64,000 bases of DNA from the NCBI RefSeq assembly GCF_029870955.1, contig NZ_PGFQ01000001.1, forward strand, positions 3,100,001 to 3,164,000, read 5' to 3'. The notes below the pieces were generated by a model. The model had not been told where the DNA came from. It worked only from the letters and a program-made list of their open reading frames with translations, and ran no database searches. Position 1 is the first letter of the stretch; every line of letters begins with the position of its first letter. The DNA comes from Sulfitobacter faviae. GTDB lineage: Bacteria; Pseudomonadota; Alphaproteobacteria; Rhodobacterales; Rhodobacteraceae. Both the position numbers and the translations under genes were made by a program. Shown here piece after piece: positions 44,230 through 53,999 of the stretch.

Positions 44230-44275
44230 GTTTTCAATCTGGCGCGCGGCCCCGCTCTGTGCTAGCCCCGCGCCC

Positions 44276-45307
44276 ATGACACAAAGCCTCACGATCCGCC
44301 GCCCCGATGACTGGCACCTGCACCTACGCGACGGCGACATGCTGCGCGCCGTGGTCCCGCACAGTGCCCGCGACTTTGCCCGCGCCATCATCATGCCCAA
44401 TCTCGTGCCCCCCGTGGTGACAGGCGCCCAGGCCGCCGCCTACCGCGACCGGATCATGGCCGCCCTGCCCGAGGGCGCGGATTTCACGCCCCTGATGACC
44501 CTCTACCTGACCGAGGAGACGGACCCCGACGATGTCGCCCGCGCCCATGCCGAGGGGTTGATCCACGCCGTCAAACTCTACCCCGCAGGCGCCACCACCA
44601 ACTCCGCCAGCGGCGTGTCGAACTTCGACAATGTCGCCCCGGTGCTCGACCGCATGGCCGAGATCGGCCTGCCGCTGTGCACCCATGGCGAGGTCACGGA
44701 CAGCGAGATCGACATCTTCGACCGCGAAGCTGTCTTCATCGACCGCGTGCTCGACCCGATCCGCCGCGCCCACCCCGCGCTGCGCGTGATCATGGAACAT
44801 ATCACCACCGCCGAGGCCTCCGACTATGTGCGCAGCAACGACAGCGGTCTTGCCGCCACGATCACCACGCACCACCTGGTGATCAACCGCAACCACATCC
44901 TCGCCGGTGGCATCCGCCCGCATTATTACTGCCTGCCAGTCGCCAAACGCGAGACCCACCGCCGCGCCCTGCGCCAAGCGGCCACTTCCGGCGATCCGCG
45001 CTTCTTCCTCGGCACCGACAGCGCGCCCCATACCGATGGCGCCAAGCTGCAGCCCTGCGGCTGCGCGGGCTGTTTCACCGCGCCCAACACGATGTCGATC
45101 CTCGCTCAGGTGTTCGAAGAAGACGGCGCGCTCGACAAGCTCGAAGCCTTCACCTCGCTCAATGGCCCCGCCTTCTACGGCCTGCCGCCAAACGAAACAC
45201 AAATCACCCTGCGCCGCGAAGCGCCCCAGCACCCCGACAGCATCGACACGCCCGATGGCCCGGTCACGGTCTTCGACCCCGGTTTCGATCTGCACTGGAC
45301 CACCTGA
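44276..45307 (+). CDS. pyrC: Dihydroorotase
   Basis: The 343-residue enzyme forms dihydroorotate from carbamoyl aspartate in pyrimidine synthesis. It is the class II type: zinc ligands in [13 protein letters not shown], the carboxylated lysine in [17 protein letters not shown], His in CTHGEVTD and in [10 protein letters not shown], and the active-site Asp in [10 protein letters not shown]. The ATG at 44276 directly precedes the conserved [17 protein letters not shown]. pyrE follows after 55 bases. Confidence 0.96.
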   Translation: MTQSLTIRRPDDWHLHLRDGDMLRAVVPHSARDFARAIIMPNLVPPVVTGAQAAAYRDRIMAALPEGADFTPLMTLYLTEETDPDDVARAHAEGLIHAVKLYPAGATTNSASGVSNFDNVAPVLDRMAEIGLPLCTHGEVTDSEIDIFDREAVFIDRVLDPIRRAHPALRVIMEHITTAEASDYVRSNDSGLAATITTHHLVINRNHILAGGIRPHYYCLPVAKRETHRRALRQAATSGDPRFFLGTDSAPHTDGAKLQPCGCAGCFTAPNTMSILAQVFEEDGALDKLEAFTSLNGPAFYGLPPNETQITLRREAPQHPDSIDTPDGPVTVFDPGFDLHWTT

Positions 45308-45362
45308 TCTTCATCCTTTCTTAAATACCGCTCCGACCTCTCTCCACCCAAGGACGTCTGCC

Positions 45363-46040
45363 ATGATCCCCACCAGCCACCCAAGCCCCCAAGAAATGGC
45401 CCGCCTCACCGCGCGCATGTTGCTGGAGATCGGCGCGGTGCATTTCAACGCGGAGGAGCCCTTCACGCTGGCCTCGGGTCTGCCATCGCCCACCTATATC
45501 GACTGCCGCAAGCTGATCTCTCACCCGCGCATCCGGTCCACGCTGATGGATTTCCTCGCCGTCACCGTCATGCGCGACGCAGGCTTTGAGGCCTTCGACA
45601 ATATCGCCGGGGGCGAGACGGCGGGTATCCCCTTCGCCGCCATGGTCGCCGAACGGATGGCCCTGCCGATGACCTATGTGCGCAAAAAGCCCAAAGGCTA
45701 CGGTCGCAACGCGCGGATCGAAGGTGAGATGACGCCGGGCCAGCGCGTGCTGCTGGTCGAGGACCTCACCACCGATGGCGGCTCGAAACTCAGCTTCGTC
45801 GACGCGATTCGCGAAACCGGGGCGACCTGTGCCCATACGGCGGTGATCTTTCACTACGGCATCTTCCCCCAGACCGAAAAGACCCTTGGCGACCATGGCG
45901 TTACGCTCCACGCGCTCTGCACATGGTGGGACGTGCTGGCCGAGGCCCGCGCCCAAGGGGCCTTTGACGCGGCCACGCTGACGGAGGTCGAAGCCTTCCT
46001 GAACGCCCCGCGCGACTGGCAGGAATCCCGCAAAAGTTAA
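45363..46040 (+). CDS. pyrE: Orotate phosphoribosyltransferase
   Basis: The 225-residue enzyme makes OMP from orotate and PRPP. It contains [36 protein letters not shown], the flexible loop [17 protein letters not shown], and the PRPP motif [14 protein letters not shown]. It follows pyrC on the same strand, so both steps of UMP synthesis share a transcript, which ends at the strong hairpin at 46068. Confidence 0.96.
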   Translation: MIPTSHPSPQEMARLTARMLLEIGAVHFNAEEPFTLASGLPSPTYIDCRKLISHPRIRSTLMDFLAVTVMRDAGFEAFDNIAGGETAGIPFAAMVAERMALPMTYVRKKPKGYGRNARIEGEMTPGQRVLLVEDLTTDGGSKLSFVDAIRETGATCAHTAVIFHYGIFPQTEKTLGDHGVTLHALCTWWDVLAEARAQGAFDAATLTEVEAFLNAPRDWQESRKS

Positions 46041-46067
46041 CCGAATTTCCGCAAAATGTTGACCGAA

Positions 46068-46106
46068 GGCCCCACCACAAGGCAAAATGTGGTGGGGCCT
46101 TTTGTT
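46068..46106 (+). terminator. Rho-independent terminator after pyrE
   Basis: GGCCCCACCACA (46068-46079), loop, then TGTGGTGGGGCC (46088-46099) and TTTTGTT form a perfect 12-base stem with a T-rich tail. It starts 27 bases after the pyrE stop and lies before the dnaB promoter region. Confidence 0.93.
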
Positions 46107-46190
46107 GGTAAAGATATCCACAAAAGATACAATTTGCGCCGGGCGAACCCACTGGCTATGAGGTCCATCTGGGTAGAAATGGGTGAGGTC

Positions 46191-47690
46191 ATGAACGAGA
46201 TTACATCGCTGAACGCGAACCAATTGGCCGTGCAGGCACCGGAGTCGATGCCGCATTCGATCGAGGCCGAACAGCAGCTTTTGGGCGCGATCCTGACCAA
46301 CAATGACGTCTACGACCGCGTGGCTTCCGTCATCGGGCCCAAGCACTTCTACGAGCCGGTCCACGCCCGCATCTTCGACATCGCGGCTCAGCGGATCGCC
46401 AAAAACAACCTCGCCTCCCCAGTCACGCTCAAGGCCTTCATGGAAGACGACGAGGGGCTGAAGGAGCTGGGCGGCCCGGCCTATCTGGCCCGTCTCGCGG
46501 GTGCGGCAATCAGCGCCTTCGCCGTGCGTGACTACGCGCAGATGATCTATGACCTCGCCGTGCGCCGCGATCTGATCCAGCTGGGCCGTGACATCTCGGC
46601 CAAGGCCGCACAGGTCGATGTCTCCTCCGAGCCGCGCGAGCAGATCGTCGAGGCCGAGCAGGAGCTTTATAAGCTGGCCGAACAGGGTCAGGTGGAAAGC
46701 GGTTTCCAGTCCTTCCTCAAGGCCGTCACGGATGCGGTCAACGTGGCCAATGCCGCCTACCAGCGTGACGGTGGCCTCTCCGGCGTTTCCACCGGTTTGA
46801 TCGACATGGACAAGAAACTGGGCGGATTGCACCGCTCGGACCTTCTGATCCTCGCGGGGCGTCCTTCGATGGGTAAGACCTCGCTGGCGACCAACATCGC
46901 CTTCAACGTGGCCAAGGCCTACAAGCGCGGGATGAAGCCCGACGGCACTGAGGGTGCCATCGACGGCGGCGTCGTGGGCTTCTACAGCCTTGAGATGAGC
47001 GCCGAACAGCTTGCCTCGCGGATTCTGTCGGAAGCTGCCGAGATCCCCAGCCACCAGATCCGCTCCGGCGACATGACCGAGGCCGAGTTCCGCCGTTTCG
47101 TTGATGCCGCCAAGGCGCTCGAGGCCTGCCCGCTCTTCATCGACGACACGCCCGCCCTGCCGATCAGCCAGCTTGCCGCCCGCGCGCGGCGCCTGAAGCG
47201 GACCCACGGGCTCGACGTGCTGATCATCGACTACCTACAGCTCGTGCGCGGCACCGGCAAATCCGAGAACCGGGTAAACGAGATTTCCGAGATCACCATG
47301 GGTCTCAAGGCCATCGCCAAGGAACTCGACATCCCGGTGATCGCCCTGTCGCAGCTCTCGCGTCAGGTTGAAAGCCGCGACGATAAACGCCCGCAGCTTT
47401 CGGACCTTCGGGAATCCGGCTCGATCGAACAGGACGCCGACGTGGTGATGTTCGTGTACCGCGAGGAATACTACAAGGAACGCGAGAAGCCCGGCGATCA
47501 CGAGCTCGACAAGATGGCGGTCTGGCAGGAAGAGATGGAGCGTCTGCACGGCCGCGCCGAGGTGGTGATCGGCAAGCAGCGTCACGGGCCCATCGGCACG
47601 GTGGACCTCAGCTTCGAGGGCAAGTTCACCCGCTTCGGCAACCTCGTGCAGCCTTGGCAGCAGGGTGGCGGGGACGATCAGGAGTTTTGA
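46191..47690 (+). CDS. dnaB: Replicative DNA helicase
   Basis: The 499-residue protein is the hexameric replicative helicase. It has the N-terminal collar domain (MPHSIEAEQQLLGAIL, NNDVYDRV), the Walker A LAGRPSMGKTSLATNIA and the Walker B-type LIIDYLQL, plus the KAIAKELDIPVIALSQLSRQ and DLRESGSIEQDADVV blocks. The ATG at 46191 is preferred, preceded by GTGAGG, over upstream in-frame ATGs because it fits the family N-terminus. A tandem repeat element begins just after its end. Confidence 0.95.
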   Translation: MNEITSLNANQLAVQAPESMPHSIEAEQQLLGAILTNNDVYDRVASVIGPKHFYEPVHARIFDIAAQRIAKNNLASPVTLKAFMEDDEGLKELGGPAYLARLAGAAISAFAVRDYAQMIYDLAVRRDLIQLGRDISAKAAQVDVSSEPREQIVEAEQELYKLAEQGQVESGFQSFLKAVTDAVNVANAAYQRDGGLSGVSTGLIDMDKKLGGLHRSDLLILAGRPSMGKTSLATNIAFNVAKAYKRGMKPDGTEGAIDGGVVGFYSLEMSAEQLASRILSEAAEIPSHQIRSGDMTEAEFRRFVDAAKALEACPLFIDDTPALPISQLAARARRLKRTHGLDVLIIDYLQLVRGTGKSENRVNEISEITMGLKAIAKELDIPVIALSQLSRQVESRDDKRPQLSDLRESGSIEQDADVVMFVYREEYYKEREKPGDHELDKMAVWQEEMERLHGRAEVVIGKQRHGPIGTVDLSFEGKFTRFGNLVQPWQQGGGDDQEF

Positions 47691-47731
47691 GGGCTATCGT
47701 CTGCAGTTTTCCTAACCGGAACCATAGGAAA

Positions 47732-48090
47732 AAGGGCCATCGCCTGCCCGCGGGTCGGCGATCCCCGGTAGCCTCGCCCCACTTTATTTTTCAAACCTGA
47801 TGTGCGTTTCGCGAGGGATCACCCAGCCTCGCCAAATCGCCTACCCGTCCGGGCGGGCAGGCGATGGCCCGGCGCCTACGGCTTGATTCCGGGCTGAGTG
47901 GCAACTTTGACCAAGGGCCATCGCTTGCCCGCGGGTCGGCGATCCCCGGTAGCATCGTGCCACTTTATGGTTCAACCATGATGTGCGTTCCGCAAGGCAT
48001 CACCCAGCCTCACCAAATCGCCTACCCGGCCGGGCGGGCAGGCGATGGCCCGGCGCCTGCGGCTTGTTCCGGGCCAGGGTGGCAAGGAGG
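47732..48090. repeat. Tandem pair of 181-bp units with REP-like palindromes
   Basis: The 427-base gap after dnaB is filled by two direct copies, starting near 47732 and 47913 (period 181), about 85 percent alike by eye. Each unit carries two local hairpins built on the core ATCGCCTRCCCG: 47739-47762 and 47836-47865 in the first, 47920-47943 and 48017-48046 in the second. The outer arms also pair across the unit: GGGCCATCGCCTGCCCGC at 47734-47751 is the exact reverse complement of 47853-47870, and the second unit repeats this with one difference. The layout resembles BIME/REP pairs. No REP-associated transposase is in the window. Confidence 0.8.
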
Positions 48091-48117
48091 CCCGGCGTTT
48101 CCACCGGGCCACGCCCC

Positions 48118-49437
48118 TCACTCAGCCGCCGATTTCACCTCATACATCAGCCCCTTCGCGGTCCCCTCCGGGAATCCCTTCCAATAGCTGTGGTCTTCCT
48201 TCTCGGTCCCATCCTCCTCGGCCGACCAGACGCCGTCGTTCGAGTTCTCTACCAGATCGAGATACGCCGCCTTCGCCTCCTCACCCTTCAAATGACTGTC
48301 CATCCACGCGGTCACGAAATGCTGGGCGATATTGTTCATCCGCACCGTGTCCCAGACCGCGTCGGTGTAATGCTCCGAGATGTTGAAGCCCTTGTCTTCG
48401 CTGAAGTAATAGGCCTCCTCCGGCGCCGGCATCGGGGCGCCCGCGTTGTGACCTGCGTTCATGTAGGTCAAAAGCGCCCGGTCGACGTTCGAGGTGTTTT
48501 CCCAGATCGCGCGGATGCCGTTCTTATAAAGCGAGACATCATCCTGCGAGCCTGCGATAAAGAGCATCGGGATTTGCACGCCCGCCAATCCCTCGGCATC
48601 CCAGAAGCCACGGTTCATCCCCCAGGGGCCGAAGGCCACCGCGGTCTTGATGCGTGGGTCGGGCAGCGCGTCATGGGTCTCGGAGCCCGCCTGATGGATC
48701 CCGAGCGTTCCATGCGGACCGCCCCACGTATAGCCGACCGAGGTCTCCGTCACCCCGCCCCCGGCGGTGATGATCGCGCCATAGCCGCCCATGGAGTAGC
48801 CGATCAGACCGGTGTTCTCGGCGTCATAGAGCCCCGCGAAATCACCGCCCTCCGCGGCCTTCTGCGCCATCTGCTCCAGCACGAACAGCTGATCGAGCGA
48901 GCGGTTCACCAGCGTCGAGCCAAAGGCCGCCTGCGTGCGGTAGGTGCTGTCGGTATGGTCGATCGAGGCCACGACATAGCCCTTGGAGGCGAGGTTCTCT
49001 GCCAGATGCGACATGAGGTAACGGTTGCCCGGATAGCCATGGCTGATCAGCACCAGCGGAAAGGTCTCGCCCTCCGCCGGCTCGACGTCGCGCATGGCCT
49101 GTCCCTCGAGCGTGACCTCGGTGGTGCCGTCGCGGAGATAAGCCTTGAAGGAGGTGTCGCCCTCCGCCCCCTCGGCGGCGGGATAATACATCTCAACCGT
49201 GAGCGGCCGGTCGTAGCGCGGCATCTCCTTGGGCTTGTCGGCGGCGGGGTCGATGGCGAGGATGTCGATCTGGTCGGGGTTGACCATCTCCAAAGTGCGC
49301 ACCCCCACGGCATGGTCGCCATAGGCCGCAAGTTCGGGCGCATTCGGCAATTGCCGGTCGATCCGGTTTTCCGCCTGCGCCACGCCAGCGGTAAGGCCCG
49401 CGGCAAGCAGGGCTGTGGTGGTCATATGTCGGTGCAT
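48118..49437 (-). CDS. Exported alpha/beta hydrolase (dienelactone hydrolase/PAF-acetylhydrolase-like)
   Basis: The 439-residue protein has a signal peptide (MTTTALLAAGLTAGVAQA ends near residue 22) and an alpha/beta-hydrolase domain with the His-Gly oxyanion region VLISHGYPGNRYLMSH, nucleophile GYSMGGYG and FIAGSQDDV for the acid residue. The C-terminal His is likely in TYMNAGHNAGAP. The substrate is unknown; similar proteins are described as dienelactone hydrolase or lipase family. The ATG at 49437 has AGGGAGGA 6 bases upstream, so it is a genuine start even though the frame reads through from the preceding gene. Confidence 0.82.
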   Translation of the reverse strand: MHRHMTTTALLAAGLTAGVAQAENRIDRQLPNAPELAAYGDHAVGVRTLEMVNPDQIDILAIDPAADKPKEMPRYDRPLTVEMYYPAAEGAEGDTSFKAYLRDGTTEVTLEGQAMRDVEPAEGETFPLVLISHGYPGNRYLMSHLAENLASKGYVVASIDHTDSTYRTQAAFGSTLVNRSLDQLFVLEQMAQKAAEGGDFAGLYDAENTGLIGYSMGGYGAIITAGGGVTETSVGYTWGGPHGTLGIHQAGSETHDALPDPRIKTAVAFGPWGMNRGFWDAEGLAGVQIPMLFIAGSQDDVSLYKNGIRAIWENTSNVDRALLTYMNAGHNAGAPMPAPEEAYYFSEDKGFNISEHYTDAVWDTVRMNNIAQHFVTAWMDSHLKGEEAKAAYLDLVENSNDGVWSAEEDGTEKEDHSYWKGFPEGTAKGLMYEVKSAAE

Positions 49438-49525
49438 GGTTCGTCCTCCCTTGAATTGGGCCAAGCCTACCCGCGCCACGGGGACAGGCAAGCGCCCTTC
49501 GGGTAACGTCACGGAAGTTTCACAC

Positions 49526-50250
49526 CTACCCCGCGCGGCGCGCGCCACTTCGGCCTCGCTCAACCCGTATTTCCCAGCGAACCGCGCGCGAGCGGCTAGC
49601 AGTCTTGGATCGTCGGGCCTCATACCCAAGGTGCGGATGAAGGCAATGCGCTGCTGCTGTTTCAAAGCCTCGGTGTCAATATCGGTGCCCATGGCCCGGT
49701 CAATGATCTCCCCGCCCGGGCTGACGTGGAACCATTTGTTGAAGTCGCGAAAGTGATGCTGGTTGTGCAGCCGCGTGACATGCCGCTCCACCGCCGTTTT
49801 CGGCACCGTCAAATGCGCCGTCATGTGAAACCACTCATAGCCCAGAAAGGTCAGCACCCCGCCCAGAGGCACGATCGCCGTGGCGATCCAGACGCTCGCC
49901 TCGAAGCCCAGAAGCGCCGCGATGCCCCAGACCAGAAGGAAATTCCCCACGAGCATCGGCAGCGCGACCCAGACCGGCACGAAGAACAGCCCGTGATTGG
50001 TCGGGAAGTCATGGTGCCCGTAATGCGCGCGGTACAGCAGATCGAAGGCCCATTGCTGCTTGGGCGGGGCAAGGTGAAAGACATGCCGGTGCAGGTTGTA
50101 CTCATTAAGCATCTGCGCTGCGACCCCCAGCGGGACCAGCGCCCAAGACCACAGCGGCGCCCCCCAAAGCATCGCAACAAAGGCCACCACAGCGGCCAGC
50201 GCCATGAGCGACACGCCCGCATGGCCGAACATGATCTTGATCCGTGACAT
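49526..50250 (-). CDS. Fatty acid hydroxylase/sterol desaturase-type membrane protein (stop probably lost by sequence error)
   Basis: The N-terminal 241 residues of a longer open frame form a di-iron membrane protein: several membrane helices (AGVSLMALAAVVAFVAM and two more) and histidine clusters HRHVFH, HYGHHDFPTNH and HNQHHFRDFNKWFH, matching the fatty acid hydroxylase superfamily. It hydroxylates or desaturates a lipid; the substrate is unknown. As read, the frame continues into the exported hydrolase. Adding one C to the four-C run at 49529-49532 (plus strand) would place a TAG at 49526-49528, ending the protein at ARAARG. The start at 50250 has GGAGG upstream. Confidence 0.7.
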
Positions 50251-50379
50251 CCGCCTGACCTCCCCATCCTGCGCATCCGGTAGGCAAAACTGTAACAAAT
50301 CCCACGCCTGCCTGTCGCGCATGACGTTAGGTGCCCTTGGCCGCTTGACCTCCCCCCGCATTCCGGCCCACATCCGCGC

Positions 50380-51422
50380 ATGAGCAAAGCGACCCTGACC
50401 ATCGACCTACAAGCCATCGCCGACAACTGGCGCGCCCTCGACCGTATGACAAAGGCCGAGACCGCCGCCGTGGTCAAAGCCGACAGCTATGGGCTGGGCG
50501 CCGCCCGTGTGGCCAAGACATTGGCCGAGGCCGGTGCGCGGCAGTTCTTCGTGGCCCTGACCGAAGAGGGCGTGGCCCTGCGCCAAGCCTTGGGCGAAGG
50601 CCCGGTGATCAATGTCTTTTCCGGGCATATGCCGGGCGATGCAGAGGCGATTGCCGGTGCCGCGCTGACGCCGATGATCAACTCGACAGAGCAGCTGCTG
50701 CGCCAGTTTGAGACCCTGCCCGGCCATGCTTTCGGCATCCAACTCGACAGCGGGATGAACCGGCTCGGGATGGAGCCTGCGGAATGGGCGGCCCTGCGCG
50801 ACATCGCGCTGAGCCAGAACCCCAGGCTGATCATGTCGCATCTGGCCTGCTCGGACGCGGCGGATCATGAGATGAACGACGCGCAACTGCGCAGTTTCCG
50901 CGAGATGACCGAAGGGGTCGAGGTGCCGCGCTCGCTCTCCGCCACGGGGGCATTCTGCTGGGGCCGGAGTATCATTTCGACGTCACCCGGCCCGGCATCG
51001 GTCTTTACGGCGGACGCCCATTCACAGAGGCGCGGCCCGTGGTCACCCTCGACGTGCCAGTGATCCAGACACGCAGCGTCACCCCCGGTGAGACTGTGGG
51101 CTATGGCAACACATGGACGGCGGAGAGCACCGTCAAGCTCGCCACCGTGGCCGCGGGCTACGCCGACGGGCTTCTGCGCGCGATGGGCAATGCGACCGGC
51201 ACCGCCTGTTTCCAACATGAGGGTGTTACCCTGCCCATCCTCGGGCGCGTCTCGATGGACCTGATCACGGTAGATGTTTCTGCATTGGAGGAGGTGCCCG
51301 CGACCTTGCAGCTGCTGGGGCAAAGCCAAGGCGTTGACGATTTGGCGGATTGGGCGGGCACGATCGGCTATGAGGTGCTGACCTCATTGGGCGCAAGATA
51401 CGCGCGAAACTACGCCGGTTAG
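50380..51422 (+). CDS. alr: Alanine racemase (apparent frameshift)
   Basis: The product interconverts L- and D-alanine for peptidoglycan. It has the PLP lysine in [12 protein letters not shown] (Lys33), [11 protein letters not shown], and, in the second frame, [14 protein letters not shown] and [12 protein letters not shown] with the catalytic tyrosine region and [12 protein letters not shown]. The frame breaks at the five-G run 50946-50950; a sixth G gives [25 protein letters not shown] and a 347-residue protein. The divergent neighbour on the left is the membrane hydroxylase. Confidence 0.92.
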
Positions 51423-51701
51423 GTCGGCGATTTTCCCCCGCATCGCAGCACGCCGCCGAGAGCGTCGCTGGGCGACTCACCCCCACTCCCCACGGCACGC
51501 CTCGCCTCTGCCCTGCGCTGCCGATCACGAATTGCACTGCGCAGGCGCAAATAACTTCCGAAAAACCTGCGGTTGTGCCATTATCTCGGCAAAACTACGT
51601 TAAATCCTCAGCATAATTCCGCAGGGAATGGGAACAAAGAAGGATAAGGAGGCGTTGGTCGGCAGAAACTTGCTTAGTAGCTCTTCCAGGGGGGAGAAAG
51701 T

Positions 51702-52499
51702 ATGTCCCAGCTTCGTTCCTTTGCCTACCTTATCCAATTCGCCTTTCAGCGGCTCGCCCTTGTGGTCTTTGCCCTCGCGGCGCTTGCCCTTACCGGGGCC
51801 AGCATCATGGCGGCCCTTGGCCTGTGGAATTGGATCAGCCTTGATCTGCAATACGGCGGTGAGCCTGTCGAAAACGCCGGGATGTACGCCCAACTGGCGC
51901 TGACCGTCCTTGCCGTGGGCCTGTGCTTTTTCCTACCCACCAACCGCCGCGTCATGCAGCTTGAGACCTCGCACCGTCAGTTCAATGTCGGCATGCAGGA
52001 CGTGGCCCGCGCCTATGCCGCCGTGCATGCCGCCGACCGGGCCGAAACCTTTCAGATGAGCTCGGAATTCGATTCGGTGCGCGAACGTCTGGCGTACCTC
52101 CGCGATCATCCCGACCTCGCCACGCTGGAGCCTGCCGTGCTGGAAATGGCCGCTCAGATGAGCCATGTGGCCCGCGATCTGGCCGAAGTCTATTCGGATG
52201 AGAAACTGGCCCGCGCCCGCAGCTTCCTCAAGCAGCGTCAGGAAGAGGTCGAGCTTTTCAACAGCCGCCTCGATCAGGCCAAAGCGATCTCGACCGAGAT
52301 GAAACATTGGCTGCACGAAGTCGAACTCGAAGAAAGCGTCGCCGTGGCCCAGCTTGAGCGTCTGCGCGAGGAAATGCGTGAGATCATGCCTGAGCTTGGC
52401 CTTGAACGTGTGGTCCAAACCGAAACACCCGAGCGCAAGCCCGAAACCACATCGCTCGACAATATCGTGATCGACCTGCCGCCCAAAGCCGCTGAGTAA
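51702..52499 (+). CDS. Two-TM coiled-coil protein of unknown function upstream of radA
   Basis: The 265-residue protein has two membrane helices (about residues 18-40 and 65-85, FALAALALTGASIMAAL and LALTVLAVGLCFFL), then a long charged helical region rich in Glu, Arg and Gln (about 95-240) that likely forms a coiled coil, and an acidic tail. Similar Rhodobacterales proteins are sometimes called DNA repair protein because they lie next to radA; nothing in the sequence supports this. It is followed by its own terminator 12 bases later. The 279-base gap before it shows nothing but G/C-rich sequence. Confidence 0.7.
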   Translation: MSQLRSFAYLIQFAFQRLALVVFALAALALTGASIMAALGLWNWISLDLQYGGEPVENAGMYAQLALTVLAVGLCFFLPTNRRVMQLETSHRQFNVGMQDVARAYAAVHAADRAETFQMSSEFDSVRERLAYLRDHPDLATLEPAVLEMAAQMSHVARDLAEVYSDEKLARARSFLKQRQEEVELFNSRLDQAKAISTEMKHWLHEVELEESVAVAQLERLREEMREIMPELGLERVVQTETPERKPETTSLDNIVIDLPPKAAE

Positions 52500-52510
52500 T
52501 GCCAGCGGCG

Positions 52511-52570
52511 GCATCCGGCCCATTGGGTTCCCCCCGGGATCATCACCCAAGGGCCGGATGCTTTTCCTTT
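52511..52570 (+). terminator. Rho-independent terminator between the coiled-coil gene and radA
   Basis: GCATCCGGCCCATTGGGT (52511-52528) pairs with ACCCAAGGGCCGGATGC (52545-52561) with one bulged A, followed by TTTTCCTTT. The stem is long and stable. Confidence 0.9.
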
Positions 52571-52602
52571 GACGCCATCGGGCACCTGCGCGAAAAGGGC
52601 CC

Positions 52603-53970
52603 ATGGCCAAATCCTCCTCCAGTTTTTCCTGCGCCGAATGCGGCGCGAAACATTCCAAATGGTCCGGGCGCTGTGACGCCTGCGGCGCTTGGAACTCCAT
52701 CGTCGAAGACAAAGGCATTTCCGCAGGCCCGCCCAGCAAATCCTTGGGCGCACGGCGCGGCTCTGCCATTGAACTCACCGATCTTGCCACACAAGAAACC
52801 CCGCCCCCGCGTGCACAGTCGGGCATTGCGGAGTTGGACCGCGTGTTGGGCGGCGGGCTGGTGCCTGCTTCGGCGATCCTTGTGGGCGGCGATCCCGGCA
52901 TCGGTAAATCGACCCTTCTGCTGCAAGCCGCCGCGCATTTCGCCAATTCTGGCCTCAAGACGATCTATGTCAGCGGGGAGGAAGCCAGCGCGCAGGTCCG
53001 CATGCGCGCGCAACGACTGGGGCTGTCCGAAGCGCCGGTGAAACTGGCCGCGGAAACCAACCTGCGCGACATCCTAACCACGCTTGAGGCCGAGCGCCCG
53101 CAGCTTGCCATCATCGACTCGATCCAGACCATGTGGGCCGACAACGTCGAAAGCGCGCCCGGCTCGGTCAGTCAGGTCCGCGCGGCGGCGCATGAGCTGA
53201 CCAGCTTCGCCAAACGCCGCGGGGTCGCGGTGATCCTCGTGGGCCATGTCACCAAGGAGGGCCAGATCGCTGGCCCCCGCGTGGTGGAGCATATGGTCGA
53301 CACCGTGCTCTATTTCGAAGGCGAGCGTGGCCACCAGTTCCGCATCCTGCGCGCGGTGAAAAACCGCTTTGGCCCGGCGGATGAGATCGGCGTTTTCGAA
53401 ATGACGGGCGGCGGTCTGTCAGAGGTGATCAACCCCTCGGCGCTCTTCTTGTCGGAACGCGGGCAACCCTCCCCCGGTTCGGTCGTCTTTGCAGGCATCG
53501 AAGGCACCCGGCCTGTCTTGGTTGAGCTTCAGGCGCTGGTGGCCCCCTCGCCCCATTCCCAAGCGCGCCGCACGGTGGTGGGTTGGGATTCGGGGCGTCT
53601 GGCGATGATCCTTGCGGTGTTGGAAGCGCGTTGCGGAATTCCTTTCGCAGGGCTGGATGTCTACCTCAATGTGGCGGGCGGGATGAAGATCTCCGAACCC
53701 GCCGCCGATCTCGCGGTGGCCGCCGCGATCCTCTCGGCGCGGGAAGACGCGGCCCTGCCCGCCGAAACCGTTGTTTTCGGTGAGATTAGCCTCTCCGGTG
53801 CGCTGCGCCCCGCCAGCCAGACGGAAAACAGGTTGAAAGAGGCGCAGAAACTTGGTTTTACGAGCGCTATTGCACCGCGCGGCGGCAAGGCTGTGGGTGT
53901 GACCGGAATTGCGCTGAATACGATGAGCGATCTGACCGGATTTGTTGGCGAAATTTTCGGGGCGGGCTGA
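52603..53970 (+). CDS. radA: DNA repair protein RadA
   Basis: The 455-residue protein promotes branch migration in recombination. It has the four-cysteine zinc finger (Cys10, Cys13, Cys24, Cys27), a RecA-like core with Walker A GGDPGIGKST (residues 95-104), the RadA-specific motif KNRFGPADE and a Lon-like C-terminal part with GLDVYLNVAGGMKISEPAADLA. The ATG at 52603 follows GGGCCC without a strong ribosome-binding site. cvpA follows after 29 bases. Confidence 0.96.
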   Translation: MAKSSSSFSCAECGAKHSKWSGRCDACGAWNSIVEDKGISAGPPSKSLGARRGSAIELTDLATQETPPPRAQSGIAELDRVLGGGLVPASAILVGGDPGIGKSTLLLQAAAHFANSGLKTIYVSGEEASAQVRMRAQRLGLSEAPVKLAAETNLRDILTTLEAERPQLAIIDSIQTMWADNVESAPGSVSQVRAAAHELTSFAKRRGVAVILVGHVTKEGQIAGPRVVEHMVDTVLYFEGERGHQFRILRAVKNRFGPADEIGVFEMTGGGLSEVINPSALFLSERGQPSPGSVVFAGIEGTRPVLVELQALVAPSPHSQARRTVVGWDSGRLAMILAVLEARCGIPFAGLDVYLNVAGGMKISEPAADLAVAAAILSAREDAALPAETVVFGEISLSGALRPASQTENRLKEAQKLGFTSAIAPRGGKAVGVTGIALNTMSDLTGFVGEIFGAG

Positions 53971-53999
53971 TCCCCCCTTAGACGAGGGCGAGAACGCGC

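Noticed and set aside
47732..48090. CRISPR array
   Set aside because: Only two 181-bp copies are present, without short regular repeats and unique spacers.
47864..48187. A 107-codon plus-strand frame in the repeat region after dnaB
   Set aside because: It covers repeat copies and runs into the end of the hydrolase gene in antisense; no ribosome-binding site or motif was seen.
48118..50373. A single 751-residue fused hydroxylase-hydrolase protein
   Set aside because: An internal signal peptide with its own ribosome-binding site at 49437 is not compatible with a natural fusion; a one-base loss at 49529-49532 explains the missing stop.
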